Shown here piece by piece: positions 49,433 to 57,916 of a stretch of 64,000 bases of DNA. Source of the DNA: Chitinibacter sp. FCG-7 (GTDB taxonomy: Bacteria; Pseudomonadota; Gammaproteobacteria; Burkholderiales; Chitinibacteraceae); contig NZ_CP157355.1 of assembly GCF_040047665.1 (NCBI RefSeq), positions 744,001 to 808,000 of the forward strand, given 5' to 3'. Position 1 is the stretch's first letter, and every line of letters starts with the position of its first letter. Under the pieces are notes generated by a model. It did no database searches and was not told the origin of the DNA. It saw only the letters and a list, made by a program, of their open reading frames with translations. The translations under genes were made by a program, and so were the position numbers.

Positions 49433-49762
49433 TTATTTTTTGGCGGCAACGCTGGCTGCAGGTTTGCTCGCTTTCGGTGCTTTGGCAGCGGCAGGCGCAG
49501 CCACTTTGCCGCCTACACTGATCTCGCTCTTGATTTTGGCAAAAGTGCCCTCCTTGATGCCTGGCACTTTCATAATGTCTTCGGCAGTTTTAAACGCGCC
49601 GTTTTTGCTGCGATAGTCGATAATGTCCTTGGCTTTTTCCGGGCCAATGCCTTTGAGCGACTCCAGCTGTTGCTGGTTGGCAGTGTTAATATCCACCACA
49701 GCCCAGGCGGACGCCATCAAGGCAAAGCTGGCTAGTACGGTAATGAGCAGTTTTTTCAACAT
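49433..49762 (-). CDS. ComEA-like helix-hairpin-helix DNA-binding protein
   Basis: 109 aa. Signal peptide LKKLLITVLASFALMASAWA, then VDINTANQQQLESLKGIGPEKAKDII and KNGAFKTAEDIMKVPGIKEGTFAKIKSEI, the two HhH motifs of ComEA, and an Ala/Lys/Pro-rich tail. Periplasmic ComEA binds incoming DNA during natural transformation; the family also includes single-gene homologues of unclear role. Confidence 0.88.
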   Translation of the reverse strand: MLKKLLITVLASFALMASAWAVVDINTANQQQLESLKGIGPEKAKDIIDYRSKNGAFKTAEDIMKVPGIKEGTFAKIKSEISVGGKVAAPAAAKAPKASKPAASVAAKK

Positions 49763-49871
49763 CGTTTTCCCCTTGATTGAATTAGTAGGTACGTAATGAA
49801 TTTACGTCTGCCCACTATAGCAGCCAGGCTCGATTACACCAGATTTAGTCAGTTTAAATTAAGGTATTGTC

Positions 49872-50738
49872 ATGATCACACCAGGACAAACGGTCCAGCA
49901 TTATGAAAACTTTCCGGTCGGCTCCTTCCTGCTGCCCCGCGTGTTTCGCCAGCCGATTGCCGTGGTGTATCACATTGCCCGCTATGCCGATGATCTGGCT
50001 GATGAGGGCGATGCCAGCGCCGCCGAGCGCATCGCCGCCCTGAATGAATGCAGCGCCGAGCTGGCGCGCATCGCCGCAGGCCAGACCCCGCTCACGCCGC
50101 GTTTTCAAGCGCTGGTGCCGGTGGCTGCGCGCTATCAGATTCCGCTCTCGCTGTTTGAAGACCTGTTTTCGGCCTTCCGACAGGATGTGGTGAAAACCCG
50201 TTATCAGGATTTTGGCGAAGTCATTGACTACTGTCGCCGCTCGGCCAATCCGGTGGGGCGGATTTTGCTGCATATTTTTGGCTTTTCGGACGCCAAAATG
50301 CTGGCGCAGTCGGATGGCATCTGCACCGCCTTGCAATTGGTCAATTTCTGGCAGGATGTGGCAATTGATCTGGGCAAAGACCGCATTTATCTGCCGCAGG
50401 ACGAGCTGCACAAATTCGGCGTGAGCGAAGAGATGCTGTTTGCACGACAACACAACACCGCCTTTACCCGCCTGATGGCGTATCAGTGCGAGCGCACGCG
50501 CAAAATGCTGCGCGCTGGCTCACCATTAGGGCGCGCACTTCCGGGGCGGATCGGGCTGGAAATTCGCTGCATTGTCCTGGCCGCCGACCGGGTACTGAGC
50601 AAATTGAAAGCGGTTAATTACGACGTGTATACTGCGCGCCCCAGCTTGCAGACACTCGATTGGCCCGTAATTCTGTATCAGGCCATCAAGGCCGGCTGGT
50701 TTACGGCGCCAGCCCAGACCACAGGATGTTCGCACTAA
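49872..50738 (+). CDS. hpnC: squalene/hydroxysqualene synthase HpnC
   Basis: Acts on presqualene diphosphate in hopanoid-type squalene synthesis. 288 aa. Both Asp-rich motifs are visible: YHIARYADDLADEGD (about residues 36-50) and LQLVNFWQDVAIDLGKDRIYLP (about 157-178), with SANPVGRILLHIFG between. HpnD and HpnE are not in the window, so the rest of the pathway must lie elsewhere. Start follows AAGGTATTGTC. Ends 1 bp before the thermonuclease gene. Confidence 0.92.
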   Translation: MITPGQTVQHYENFPVGSFLLPRVFRQPIAVVYHIARYADDLADEGDASAAERIAALNECSAELARIAAGQTPLTPRFQALVPVAARYQIPLSLFEDLFSAFRQDVVKTRYQDFGEVIDYCRRSANPVGRILLHIFGFSDAKMLAQSDGICTALQLVNFWQDVAIDLGKDRIYLPQDELHKFGVSEEMLFARQHNTAFTRLMAYQCERTRKMLRAGSPLGRALPGRIGLEIRCIVLAADRVLSKLKAVNYDVYTARPSLQTLDWPVILYQAIKAGWFTAPAQTTGCSH

Positions 50739-50739
50739 A

Positions 50740-51330
50740 ATGAAAATCACCCAAACCCAGCAACGCGCATTAATCCGTCTATTGACCGCCAGCAACTGGA
50801 AGCAGCGCCTTGGCGCACTGCTGATTGTACTGATCGGCGCCTGGGCCTGCGTACAGCAGGAAGCCGTGACGCCAGGCAAGCTAAGCGCCGGTAGCGTAAT
50901 TGAAGGCAAAGTGGTGGGCGTCGCTGATGGCGACACGGTTACGGTACTTGATCAGGACAATCGGCAATACAAGCTGCGTCTGGCCTATATCGACTCGCCG
51001 GAAAAAGCCATGCCCTTTGGCCAGGCGGCCAAAAAATCACTGTCCGATCTGGTTTACGGCAGCCAGATCAGCGCCGCGATCGACGATGTAGACCGCTATG
51101 GCCGTGGCGTAGCCCGCATCAGCAAAAATGAGCAGGACATCAATTTGCAGCAGGTCAAAGCCGGTATGGCCTGGCACTACACGCATTACACCAAAACCCA
51201 AAGCCGCAGCGACTACGCTCTATACCAGGCCGCGCAAGACGCCGCCCGCAGCGAACAAACCGGCCTATGGCAAGACCAAAACCCCACCCCGCCCTGGGAT
51301 TGGCGCAAAGCCAATCGCAACAATAAGTAG
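50740..51330 (+). CDS. thermonuclease (SNase-like) family protein
   Basis: 196 aa. N-terminal membrane anchor or signal segment (RLGALLIVLIGAWACVQ, about residues 24-40; the Cys could be lipidated, although the context is not a clean lipobox), then an SNase domain: GKVVGVADGDTVTVLD, LRLAYIDSPEKAMPFGQAAK, VDRYGRGVARI and QVKAGMAWHYTHY. Probably a membrane-bound or periplasmic nuclease. Its stop is immediately followed by a 48-bp dispersed repeat. Confidence 0.88.
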   Translation: MKITQTQQRALIRLLTASNWKQRLGALLIVLIGAWACVQQEAVTPGKLSAGSVIEGKVVGVADGDTVTVLDQDNRQYKLRLAYIDSPEKAMPFGQAAKKSLSDLVYGSQISAAIDDVDRYGRGVARISKNEQDINLQQVKAGMAWHYTHYTKTQSRSDYALYQAAQDAARSEQTGLWQDQNPTPPWDWRKANRNNK

Positions 51331-51378
51331 GGGTATATGGCCAAAGCTTAATCTCTACAATTGCTACAGCTCTATACC
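51331..51378. repeat. 48-bp inverted-end dispersed repeat, copy 9
   Basis: GGGTATATGGCC at the left, TTGCTACAGCTCTATACC at the right; starts at the first base after the thermonuclease stop. Confidence 0.7.
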
Positions 51379-51389
51379 ACCAAAAGTCC

Positions 51390-51737
51390 TTAATTAGCTA
51401 GCCTATTACTGGGTGATTTCCATTTCCACGCGATGACCTTGGTAAGCTTATCTTGGGCAGCTAAAGCATCGACAGACAACGACAAGGATTGAATCTCGGC
51501 ACGAACTTGGGTGTGATATGGGCTTGGGGATGGATGATGCTCTTGCGGCATGTGCTCTGTTGCATATCGCTGTGGTCGGCCATTCTCACCGCTTGGATCT
51601 ACAAAACATTGCATGTCCTTATCGAGCCAGATCATGAAAGAGCCACGCACCTTGAGTGCGGCACCATACTCAGACCAATTGGTCGTGCGACAGCGTTGTT
51701 TTGGTTTCTTGGTGGAAGCAGATTCAGTCGTTATGAC
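51390..51737 (-). pseudogene. IS5-family transposase fragment
   Basis: The N-terminal frame TKKPKQRCRTTNWSEYGAALKVRG then FMIWLDKDMQCF and ENGRPQRY matches the beginning of IS5-type transposases (TNWxEYNxAL..RGSLxxW..GRPxxY). No start codon remains (ATA where ATG is expected at 51734), and after GRPQRY the sequence is unrelated, so most of the transposase is deleted. The remaining 45 residues to the stop at 51390 are of unknown origin. Confidence 0.75.
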
Positions 51738-51760
51738 GGAAGCTTACAGCAAATGGGGTG

Positions 51761-51780
51761 GGGTTTTGCAACAAAGCCCC
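51761..51780 (-). mobile_element. surviving IS5-like terminal sequence
   Basis: On the minus strand GGGGCTTTGTTGCAAAACCC stands just upstream of the transposase fragment; GGGCTTTGTTGCA is a common IS5-family end. The partner end is not found. Confidence 0.55.
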
Positions 51781-51923
51781 TTGGTGGTAATGCTTGTTTA
51801 TAAACGATAGGCTGAATGTTGCCTGCACGGCAGGCCGCTCGTGCGGGTGGTGGTTAATTATTTGCTACTGACTCGCTTAAGCGAGGCCTGCTTTGACGGA
51901 TGATCAAGCGCACGCGCCAATTG

Positions 51924-52877
51924 CTAAACCAGCCGTTCCCACTTCTTTCCGTCGTAAACCGTTGCGCCATGCAAGCCAGCGAGTAGCAATTTGCCATAGC
52001 CTACGGCCAGATTGCCCGAGCAGGCAATGACGTCGCTAGGTAGATCAGATTCGATCAACTGGTCATTCTCCACTGTCCACAAACCGTAATCCGAGGTGCT
52101 CCACAGTTTGTTGTCAAACCAGACCATGTCCTTGAAAGGTAAGGTCAGATCGCCTTGGTGGATGACTTTCCAGTTATTTCCACGACCTTTGATGATGGAG
52201 CCGCTTTGCGCACCGATATAGACAAACCCATCGCCTGCACAGCAGACGCTCCATAGCCTCATATTTGTGGGCATCGGACACTGATGCCATTTTTTGCCAT
52301 CAAAGCGCCAGACATCGCCCTTGCCGCCGACGCAGTAGATATCTTCTTCGCTAAAGGCAGAAATGCCATTAAAGCCACCATCACTGCTGCCATTTTTACT
52401 GGTTGGGTGAGGCATGCTACGCCGATCATGGATGGCAAGCCATTGGTTAGCGTCGACCCGCTTGGCGACATGCCGCCAGCCTCCTGCAACATACAGATAG
52501 CCATTGATCGAGGTGCAGGCAGAAGCTGTACCGAAAATCGGTTGCTGTTCATCGCCGCCGGGAATGTAGTCTTGCATAGCGGATTCGCCGCTACCCAGAA
52601 CAGCAACAGCGCCGCTGAGCCCGACCATCACCGCTTGCTCTTTAGGGGAGGAAGCAATGACTAGATGAGGATTTTCAAAACCACGATATTCATGCCAAGA
52701 AATAACCGGTTGGCCTTCGTAGTCTGGAAAGTAGCCAACAATTCGCTTATTTGGCTCACGATCATTATTATTTTTAGTTGTTTCTACCAAAATAAAACAA
52801 TAGCCCGATGATCTGAGCGCGCAGTCGTAAATAAAAAAACCATCAAATGCTTCTGAGTATGTGTCTGCTAATGACAT
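51924..52877 (-). CDS. beta-propeller protein, paralogue of 53605-54567
   Basis: 317 aa, no signal peptide. Repeating blade motifs such as NGYLYVAGGWRHVAKR, EEDIYCVGGKGDVWRFDGKKWHQCPMP, GDGFVYIGAQSGSIIKGRGNNWKVI and NKLWSTSDYGLWTVEN indicate a six- or seven-bladed propeller. It aligns along its length with the propeller gene 730 bp upstream. Both lie among polymorphic-toxin fragments, so an immunity or adaptor role is plausible but unproven. Confidence 0.75.
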   Translation of the reverse strand: MSLADTYSEAFDGFFIYDCALRSSGYCFILVETTKNNNDREPNKRIVGYFPDYEGQPVISWHEYRGFENPHLVIASSPKEQAVMVGLSGAVAVLGSGESAMQDYIPGGDEQQPIFGTASACTSINGYLYVAGGWRHVAKRVDANQWLAIHDRRSMPHPTSKNGSSDGGFNGISAFSEEDIYCVGGKGDVWRFDGKKWHQCPMPTNMRLWSVCCAGDGFVYIGAQSGSIIKGRGNNWKVIHQGDLTLPFKDMVWFDNKLWSTSDYGLWTVENDQLIESDLPSDVIACSGNLAVGYGKLLLAGLHGATVYDGKKWERLV

Positions 52878-52932
52878 GGATTGCCTCCGAAATTAAGGCA
52901 TGGAATTGCCTGATTGTTTGCCTGCATCTCCT

Positions 52933-53454
52933 TCATCCCCCCGGATGGCTCTTTGGTGTGCAATCAAGATCTTTATAAAACTCATTGAGCTGGGCGCGAA
53001 TGCATTTGGGGTCACAGCCTGCGGTTGGAAAAGTTTGCTCTACCGACTTTGTCGCTTCATCGATAGCTTGCTTCTTGGTGATTGGAGTGTTGTAAGGGAT
53101 TTTATTCCCTGCTGCGTCTTCTAATTTTCCTAAATTGTCCCGCATATTGCGGTGAATCATGCCGTGCGAGCCATTCGAACTGTATGCGCCTTCAACGCAA
53201 ATTGTCGGGGCTTTACTGGCTTTATATTCCGATTTCGAGCAATCACTAAACATGGCGCTGGATAATAGATGGTGACCTGTTTGACCGGGGCAGCAGCCCT
53301 TGCCTTCTTTTGTTTTATCCGTACTGCTTGTATTTTCGAATTGCACTAGCATGCAGCGTCGTGCATTGGTGCAGGGGTTGGCTACGGATGCGCCATGCAT
53401 CATATCGGCAACGAGCGAGCTTTTAGTTTGAAGCAAGAGTTGGTAGCACGCAGT
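52933..53454 (-). pseudogene. orphan C-terminal toxin module, GHH/HNH nuclease type
   Basis: About 173 codons with no proper start (the frame opens after a TGA at 53457; first candidates are TTG at 53436 or an internal ATG pair). GASVANPCTNARRCMLVQFENT and GCCPGQTGHHLLSSAMFSDC, then APTICVEGAYSSNGSHGMIH, match the Cys-rich GHH-type nuclease tails of PAAR-like/DUF4150 type VI effectors. The N-terminal delivery part is missing, so this is either a silent toxin cassette or decay. Confidence 0.65.
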
Positions 53455-53605
53455 TCAGCCAAGATTCCAGTGCGCACAGAGCAAAGAAATATCTAAGCCG
53501 CTCGGGCTGCAGGCGTGGCGACAGCGCTGACTTGTCGTTCAACGTCCAGTAAAACGCGGCATCGCCGGCATGGCGCTGAATCAGAGGGGTAATGGTCGCG
53601 AGCAT
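53423..53605 (-). pseudogene. truncated gene following the first propeller
   Basis: ATG at 53605 overlaps the propeller stop (TGATG), so the gene start is genuine. The first 30 or so residues (MLATITPLIQRHAGDAAFYW...) resemble the opening of TIGR02270-like proteins seen near type VI effectors; I am not sure of this. The rest is unrelated and the frame ends where the toxin fragment begins, suggesting a deletion junction near 53520. Confidence 0.45.
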
Positions 53606-54567
53606 CAGAGATACGGTGCCACAATAGTTCTCCAGGTCTTGCCATCGAAGATCATCACGTATTCCTGATTGGCGATGGCCAGAATTCCGTCTCGGGCATC
53701 CATGTGGCCGTTCATGAATACCGGCTTGCCCGCGTGCTCGACGGGTGTCAGACGCTGGCCATCCCAAGTGCAGAACTGGTAATCCGAAGCCAGCCAGAGC
53801 TGGCCATCAAACCACAGTACATCATTCCACAGGATGCTGGAGCCCCCCTGATAGACGCGAGTCCAGCTGGATTTCTGCCCCACCCACAGGCTGCCACCTT
53901 CGCCGCTGATGTACACCTGACCGTCGCCAGCGCAGGTGACTGTGCCCAACTGCACGTTGCTCGGGAAGCTCATTTGCTGCCAATGTTCGCCATCAAAGTG
54001 CCACACATCACCGTGGCCGCCGACGGCGTACATGTCCGAATCGCTGAAGGCATCCATGTCCTCGAAACCCTGCTCGGTGGTGGCATCGCCTGCTGGGAAA
54101 CCCTTATCCAGCTTCATCCATTTGCCAATATCCGTACGTTTGTAGATCGCCCGGCCTTGCCCCACCGAATACGCATAACCGCCAAGCGTCTTGACCCGCC
54201 AAGTCATTGGCACTTTGCCGAGGTCGATGAATTCGTCCTTCGATTGCCCGCCGCCCACTGGATAGACCTGACCATCGTTGTTGCGCGCAACCAGCAAGCC
54301 CTGGGGCTTGGGCAGTAGCGAGACGCCAATCCGGGGTTTGTTGTAACCCTCGAAAATCAGGCTTCCGAGTGGATCATCCGGTTTGTGAAGACGTATAAGG
54401 CAGAAGGTGGTTCTAATGTCGTGATCCCACATACCAGATGCTTTTTCGTGTGGTATGTCCTCGCGCAGGCAAAGATAGAGCAGGTTTTGATCACGCACGG
54501 CAACGTCAGTAATCAGCCAGCCAGCGAAATTCTTTTTCCATATTGTTTGATTGATGTGATTCATCAT
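53605..54567 (-). CDS. beta-propeller protein
   Basis: 320 aa, no signal peptide. Blade-like repeats: SDSDMYAVGGHGDVWHFDGEHWQQMSFP, GDGQVYISGEGGSLWVGQKSSWTRVY, DGQLWLASDYQFCTWDGQRLTPVE, EYVMIFDGKTWRTI. Related to the gene at 51924-52877. The DVWxFDGxxWxxM..PSN blade is the best conserved. Preceded by the tail of another broken gene 8 bp upstream, so it once followed a larger effector-like gene in an operon. Confidence 0.75.
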   Translation of the reverse strand: MMNHINQTIWKKNFAGWLITDVAVRDQNLLYLCLREDIPHEKASGMWDHDIRTTFCLIRLHKPDDPLGSLIFEGYNKPRIGVSLLPKPQGLLVARNNDGQVYPVGGGQSKDEFIDLGKVPMTWRVKTLGGYAYSVGQGRAIYKRTDIGKWMKLDKGFPAGDATTEQGFEDMDAFSDSDMYAVGGHGDVWHFDGEHWQQMSFPSNVQLGTVTCAGDGQVYISGEGGSLWVGQKSSWTRVYQGGSSILWNDVLWFDGQLWLASDYQFCTWDGQRLTPVEHAGKPVFMNGHMDARDGILAIANQEYVMIFDGKTWRTIVAPYL

Positions 54568-54575
54568 GGCTCCTA

Positions 54576-54697
54576 TTAATCATCCATCGTGCCAGTACCT
54601 GGTTTCGGCGGATTTCCGAACTTGTCGATCGCCTTCGGCCGCGCATTGGGGCACTTCTCTGACCAAGTGATTGATGACCATACAAACAGAATTACAC
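54576..54697 (-). pseudogene. C-terminal remnant of an upstream effector-type gene
   Basis: Minus-strand frame TWSEKCPNARPKAIDKFG then a Pro/Gly-rich end NPPKPGTGTMDD and stop at 54576. The frame is open back to about 54697, where a 48-bp repeat begins; the rest of the gene is gone. A TAATAGGAGCC run to the propeller start indicates an original operon. Confidence 0.5.
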
Positions 54698-54747
54698 GGG
54701 TATTACCACAAAGATATTAATTAGCATGACTTACATGGCAATACCCC
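54698..54747. repeat. 48-bp inverted-end dispersed repeat, copy 10
   Basis: GGGTATTACCACAAAGA at the left, CTTACATGGCAATACCCC at the right. It marks the edge of the broken effector gene. Confidence 0.75.
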
Positions 54748-54772
54748 ATAAAAACTCTTGGAGAATACCCAT

Positions 54773-54802
54773 ATATACGATTACGCTGCGCTAATCGTAT
54801 AT
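54773..54802. other. perfect 11-bp stem hairpin
   Basis: ATATACGATTA and TAATCGTATAT with an 8-nt loop CGCTGCGC, with no T tail. Located between the toxin-remnant island and the ABC ATPase gene. Could be a REP-like or protein-binding site. Confidence 0.5.
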
Positions 54803-54871
54803 AGCTGCGGTTTTATGACTACTCGACACTCAACAGCTGCTCCATCGTTTTAGACCTCGTGTTTGAAGGCC

Positions 54872-56458
54872 TTAAAACATTGCGCTAAGCAATTGGCGGG
54901 TGTAGTCGCTGCGTGGCTGGGTAAATAGCGGCTCGACGTCGGCTGCTTCCTGCACAATCCCGGCTTTGAGTACCAGCACGCGGTGCGCCAGCGCGCGAAC
55001 CACCGCCATATCGTGGCTGACCAGCACATAGCTCAGGCCATGCAGGCGCTGCAAATCGGCCAGCAATTGCAGCACCTGCAATTGCACGGTGGCGTCCAGC
55101 GCCGAGGTGGGTTCGTCCAGAATCAGAATGCGCGGTTTTAAAATCAGCGCGCGGGCAATGGCGATGCGCTGGCGCTGGCCGCCGGAAAACTCGTGCGGAT
55201 AACGCGACATCAGCGCCGAATCCAGGCCAACTTCCTGTAATACCTGCGCCACCCGGTCGGCGCGCTCGGCCGCTGTGGCGGCTGGCTCGTGGACTAGCAG
55301 CGCTTCGGCCACAATCTCACCGACATTCATGCGTGGCGACAAGGCAGCAAACGGGTCCTGAAACACCATCTGGATATCGCGCCGCGCCGCTCGCAAAGCC
55401 GCGCCGCTCAAGGCGCTAAAATCACGCCCGGCCACGGTCAGCGTGCCGCCACCCCGCCCCGCTTGCAGTAAACGCAGCAAAGACAGCGCCAAAGTGGTTT
55501 TACCGCTGCCCGATTCGCCGACAATCGCCAGCGTTTCGCCGGCCTGCAAAGTCAAATCCAGCGGTGCGAGAATGGTTTGCCAGTGTTGCCGCCAAAATTG
55601 CCAGGCTGGCGCGTCCTGCCGATAAGCGTGGCTTAATTGACGCGCGCTCAGGCAGGGCTCGGCCCGGGATGGAGAAGCGGGCATGGCAATCCGCTGCGGA
55701 CGCGCCGCGAGCAATTGCTGCGTATACGGGTGGCTAGGCGCGGCAAATAGCTCGGCCACTGGCGCGGTTTCCACCACTCGCCCGTGCCGCATCACCGCCA
55801 CCCGGTCGGCAAAGCGACGTACCAGATTCAGATCGTGCGAAATCAGCAATACCGCCATGCCGCGTTCGCGCTGAATATCGGCCAGCAGCGTCAGAATCTG
55901 CGCCTGCACGGTGACATCCAGCGCGGTTGTGGGTTCGTCGGCGATCAGTAATTCGGGCTCGCCCGCCAGCGCCATCGCAATCATCACCCGCTGGCGTTGC
56001 CCGCCCGACAGCTGATGCGGATAGCGCCGCAATTTTTGCTCGGCGTCGCTAATACCCGTACGGTGTAATAGCTCCAGCACCCGCTGGCGCTGCGCTTTGG
56101 GGCTATACCCCCCATGCAGGTGCAATACTTCGGCAATTTGCTGGCCAATGGTTTGCAGCGGATTAAGTGCCGTCATCGGCTCCTGAAAAATCATCGCGAT
56201 CCGCCGCCCGCGAATGGTGCGCAATTGCACCGGGCTCGCATCCAGCAAGGAAATACCGTCAAAGATCATGCGCCCGCTGGCGCAGACATCGCTATCGAGC
56301 CGCAGGATAGCGCGCGCCAGCACGCTTTTGCCCGAGCCCGATTCGCCCACCAGCGCCAGCTTTTCGCCGGCATTCAGGCTTAATGCCAGCTCGCTCACCA
56401 CCGCGCGGGCCTGAGCGCCAAAGCGCAAACTCAGTTGTTCGATCTGCAATAAGCTCAT
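54872..56458 (-). CDS. fused dual-ATPase of a dipeptide/oligopeptide-type ABC importer (YejF-like)
   Basis: 528 aa with two complete ABC ATPase domains: Walker [14 protein letters not shown] (about residue 38) and [13 protein letters not shown] (about 313), signatures [10 protein letters not shown] and [10 protein letters not shown], Walker [13 protein letters not shown] and [12 protein letters not shown]. The layout and the Cys-free linker fit YejF/DppDF-type ATPases for peptide import. No permease or binding-protein genes are adjacent, so its partners are elsewhere. Its start overlaps the diguanylate cyclase stop. Confidence 0.9.
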   Translation of the reverse strand: MSLLQIEQLSLRFGAQARAVVSELALSLNAGEKLALVGESGSGKSVLARAILRLDSDVCASGRMIFDGISLLDASPVQLRTIRGRRIAMIFQEPMTALNPLQTIGQQIAEVLHLHGGYSPKAQRQRVLELLHRTGISDAEQKLRRYPHQLSGGQRQRVMIAMALAGEPELLIADEPTTALDVTVQAQILTLLADIQRERGMAVLLISHDLNLVRRFADRVAVMRHGRVVETAPVAELFAAPSHPYTQQLLAARPQRIAMPASPSRAEPCLSARQLSHAYRQDAPAWQFWRQHWQTILAPLDLTLQAGETLAIVGESGSGKTTLALSLLRLLQAGRGGGTLTVAGRDFSALSGAALRAARRDIQMVFQDPFAALSPRMNVGEIVAEALLVHEPAATAAERADRVAQVLQEVGLDSALMSRYPHEFSGGQRQRIAIARALILKPRILILDEPTSALDATVQLQVLQLLADLQRLHGLSYVLVSHDMAVVRALAHRVLVLKAGIVQEAADVEPLFTQPRSDYTRQLLSAMF

Positions 56459-57618
56459 TGTTGTTCCTGGGGCGTATTTTTTGCTTGCACCAAATCGGCG
56501 ATCACATAGCGGTTGCGGCCGCCGCTTTTGGCCTGATACATCGCATCATCGGCGGCCTGCAGCCAGCTGGCTGGCGAGCGCAACTCGGGCAGCCACGGCG
56601 CAATGCCCACGCTGCCGCCCAGAGGCAGGCGCTGCTCCTGATACCACACCGGCTCGGCGAGGCGCGCCAGTATTTTGTCGGCCACCACGCGGATTTGCTC
56701 GGGGCCAGTGAGGCCCCGCACCAGAATCACAAATTCGTCGCCACCAAGCCGACAGACCAGATCACCACGGCGCACCAGCGCCTTAAAGCGCTGGGCGATT
56801 TCGATCAGTAGCGCATCGCCCGCCGCGTGGCCGTATTCGTCATTCACCGTTTTGAAAAAATCCAGATCAATCAGAAACACCACGCTGTGAATGGCTTCGG
56901 TATGCGGATTTTTCAGCAAGCGGCGCAGCTGGTTGATCAGGCACAAACGATTGGCCAGCCCGGTGAGCGGGTCTTCCAGCGCCAGCTTGCGCATTTTCTG
57001 GTTACGCTCGGCCATTTTCTCGGTGTTTTCAGCCACGCGCTGGCGCATGGCGCGCAAGCGCCGCTGGCTGTGCAGCGCACGTAGCAGCTTGTAAACGCCC
57101 AAAGCGCTGATCAGCAGCAGCACTAGCAAAGCGCCCACACTGGCCAGCACATCCGCAGTCAGCACCACCAGCGAAGCAAGCGCAAAGTTATATAAAATGG
57201 CCAGCACATACGCGCGCAGCGGCAGGCACGCCAACAATAGCAGCACCGGCTGCAGCAAAAATGGCAACACCAGCACAGAAGGGACAGATGAGAAATTCAG
57301 CGCCCACACGCCCACCAGCACAGGCGGCAGCAGCGTTGCACAGTAATTGAACAGCACCGCCAGCGCTGGGCTGGCGTGGCGCAAGCGATGAGCAAAAAAC
57401 ACAAACACCGCAGCCAGCGGCAAAGGCAAGCCAAAGCTCAGCCAGGCCGGCGCAGCGACCAGCGCCAATAGCGCGCAGCCCAGCAGCGACAATGAGCCCA
57501 GCACCAGCGCCAGATGGCTTTGCTGCCTGCGGCGATCCTGCAGCTCAGAATGACGCTGCAGGCCCAGCTCGGGCAGCAGCGAGACCGATAATTCCGTAGC
57601 GGGTTCAGACGATTGCAT
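56455..57618 (-). CDS. membrane diguanylate cyclase (GGDEF)
   Basis: 387 aa. Five to six hydrophobic helices in residues 35-190, a basic coiled coil (about 190-215), then a GGDEF domain from LEDPLTGLANRLCLIN. The active-site loop is RLGGDEFVIL, with an inhibitory I-site RRGD five residues before it, so product feedback is expected. Makes c-di-GMP. No EAL domain. Overlaps the ABC ATPase gene by 4 nt; the pairing is unusual and may be only positional. Confidence 0.93.
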   Translation of the reverse strand: MQSSEPATELSVSLLPELGLQRHSELQDRRRQQSHLALVLGSLSLLGCALLALVAAPAWLSFGLPLPLAAVFVFFAHRLRHASPALAVLFNYCATLLPPVLVGVWALNFSSVPSVLVLPFLLQPVLLLLACLPLRAYVLAILYNFALASLVVLTADVLASVGALLVLLLISALGVYKLLRALHSQRRLRAMRQRVAENTEKMAERNQKMRKLALEDPLTGLANRLCLINQLRRLLKNPHTEAIHSVVFLIDLDFFKTVNDEYGHAAGDALLIEIAQRFKALVRRGDLVCRLGGDEFVILVRGLTGPEQIRVVADKILARLAEPVWYQEQRLPLGGSVGIAPWLPELRSPASWLQAADDAMYQAKSGGRNRYVIADLVQAKNTPQEQQ

Positions 57619-57916
57619 TATTGAAATACCCTTCTGGCTCAGGACAAAGACGGGTCAGGCGATCAGTAGCGATCTAGCATATTCACGCAAGACCTGCGCC
57701 GCAGAGCAGCAAGACGAAGCGATCAAGCGTGAGCGATTTTACCTTTAGCCCATCCAGATTATCGGCCATCCCGTACCCGTGGCGCAAAGCCTTGCACCGA
57801 ATTGGGGCTTTTTTACCCGCACGAGGGTGATCGGGATAATTTTTTCTGCCGAATTAGCAATGGTCAAAGCGGCGGCTTTGCCGTATGGTCTGGCGATTAC
57901 CTGACCGATCACGACC

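Noticed and set aside
51489..51810. Plus-strand open frames of 86-104 codons
   Set aside because: They are shadows of the minus-strand IS5 transposase remnant and its end.
57619..57916. Gap between the diguanylate cyclase and srkA
   Set aside because: Examined for small genes, RNAs and repeats; only scattered short inverted repeats, nothing that I can support.
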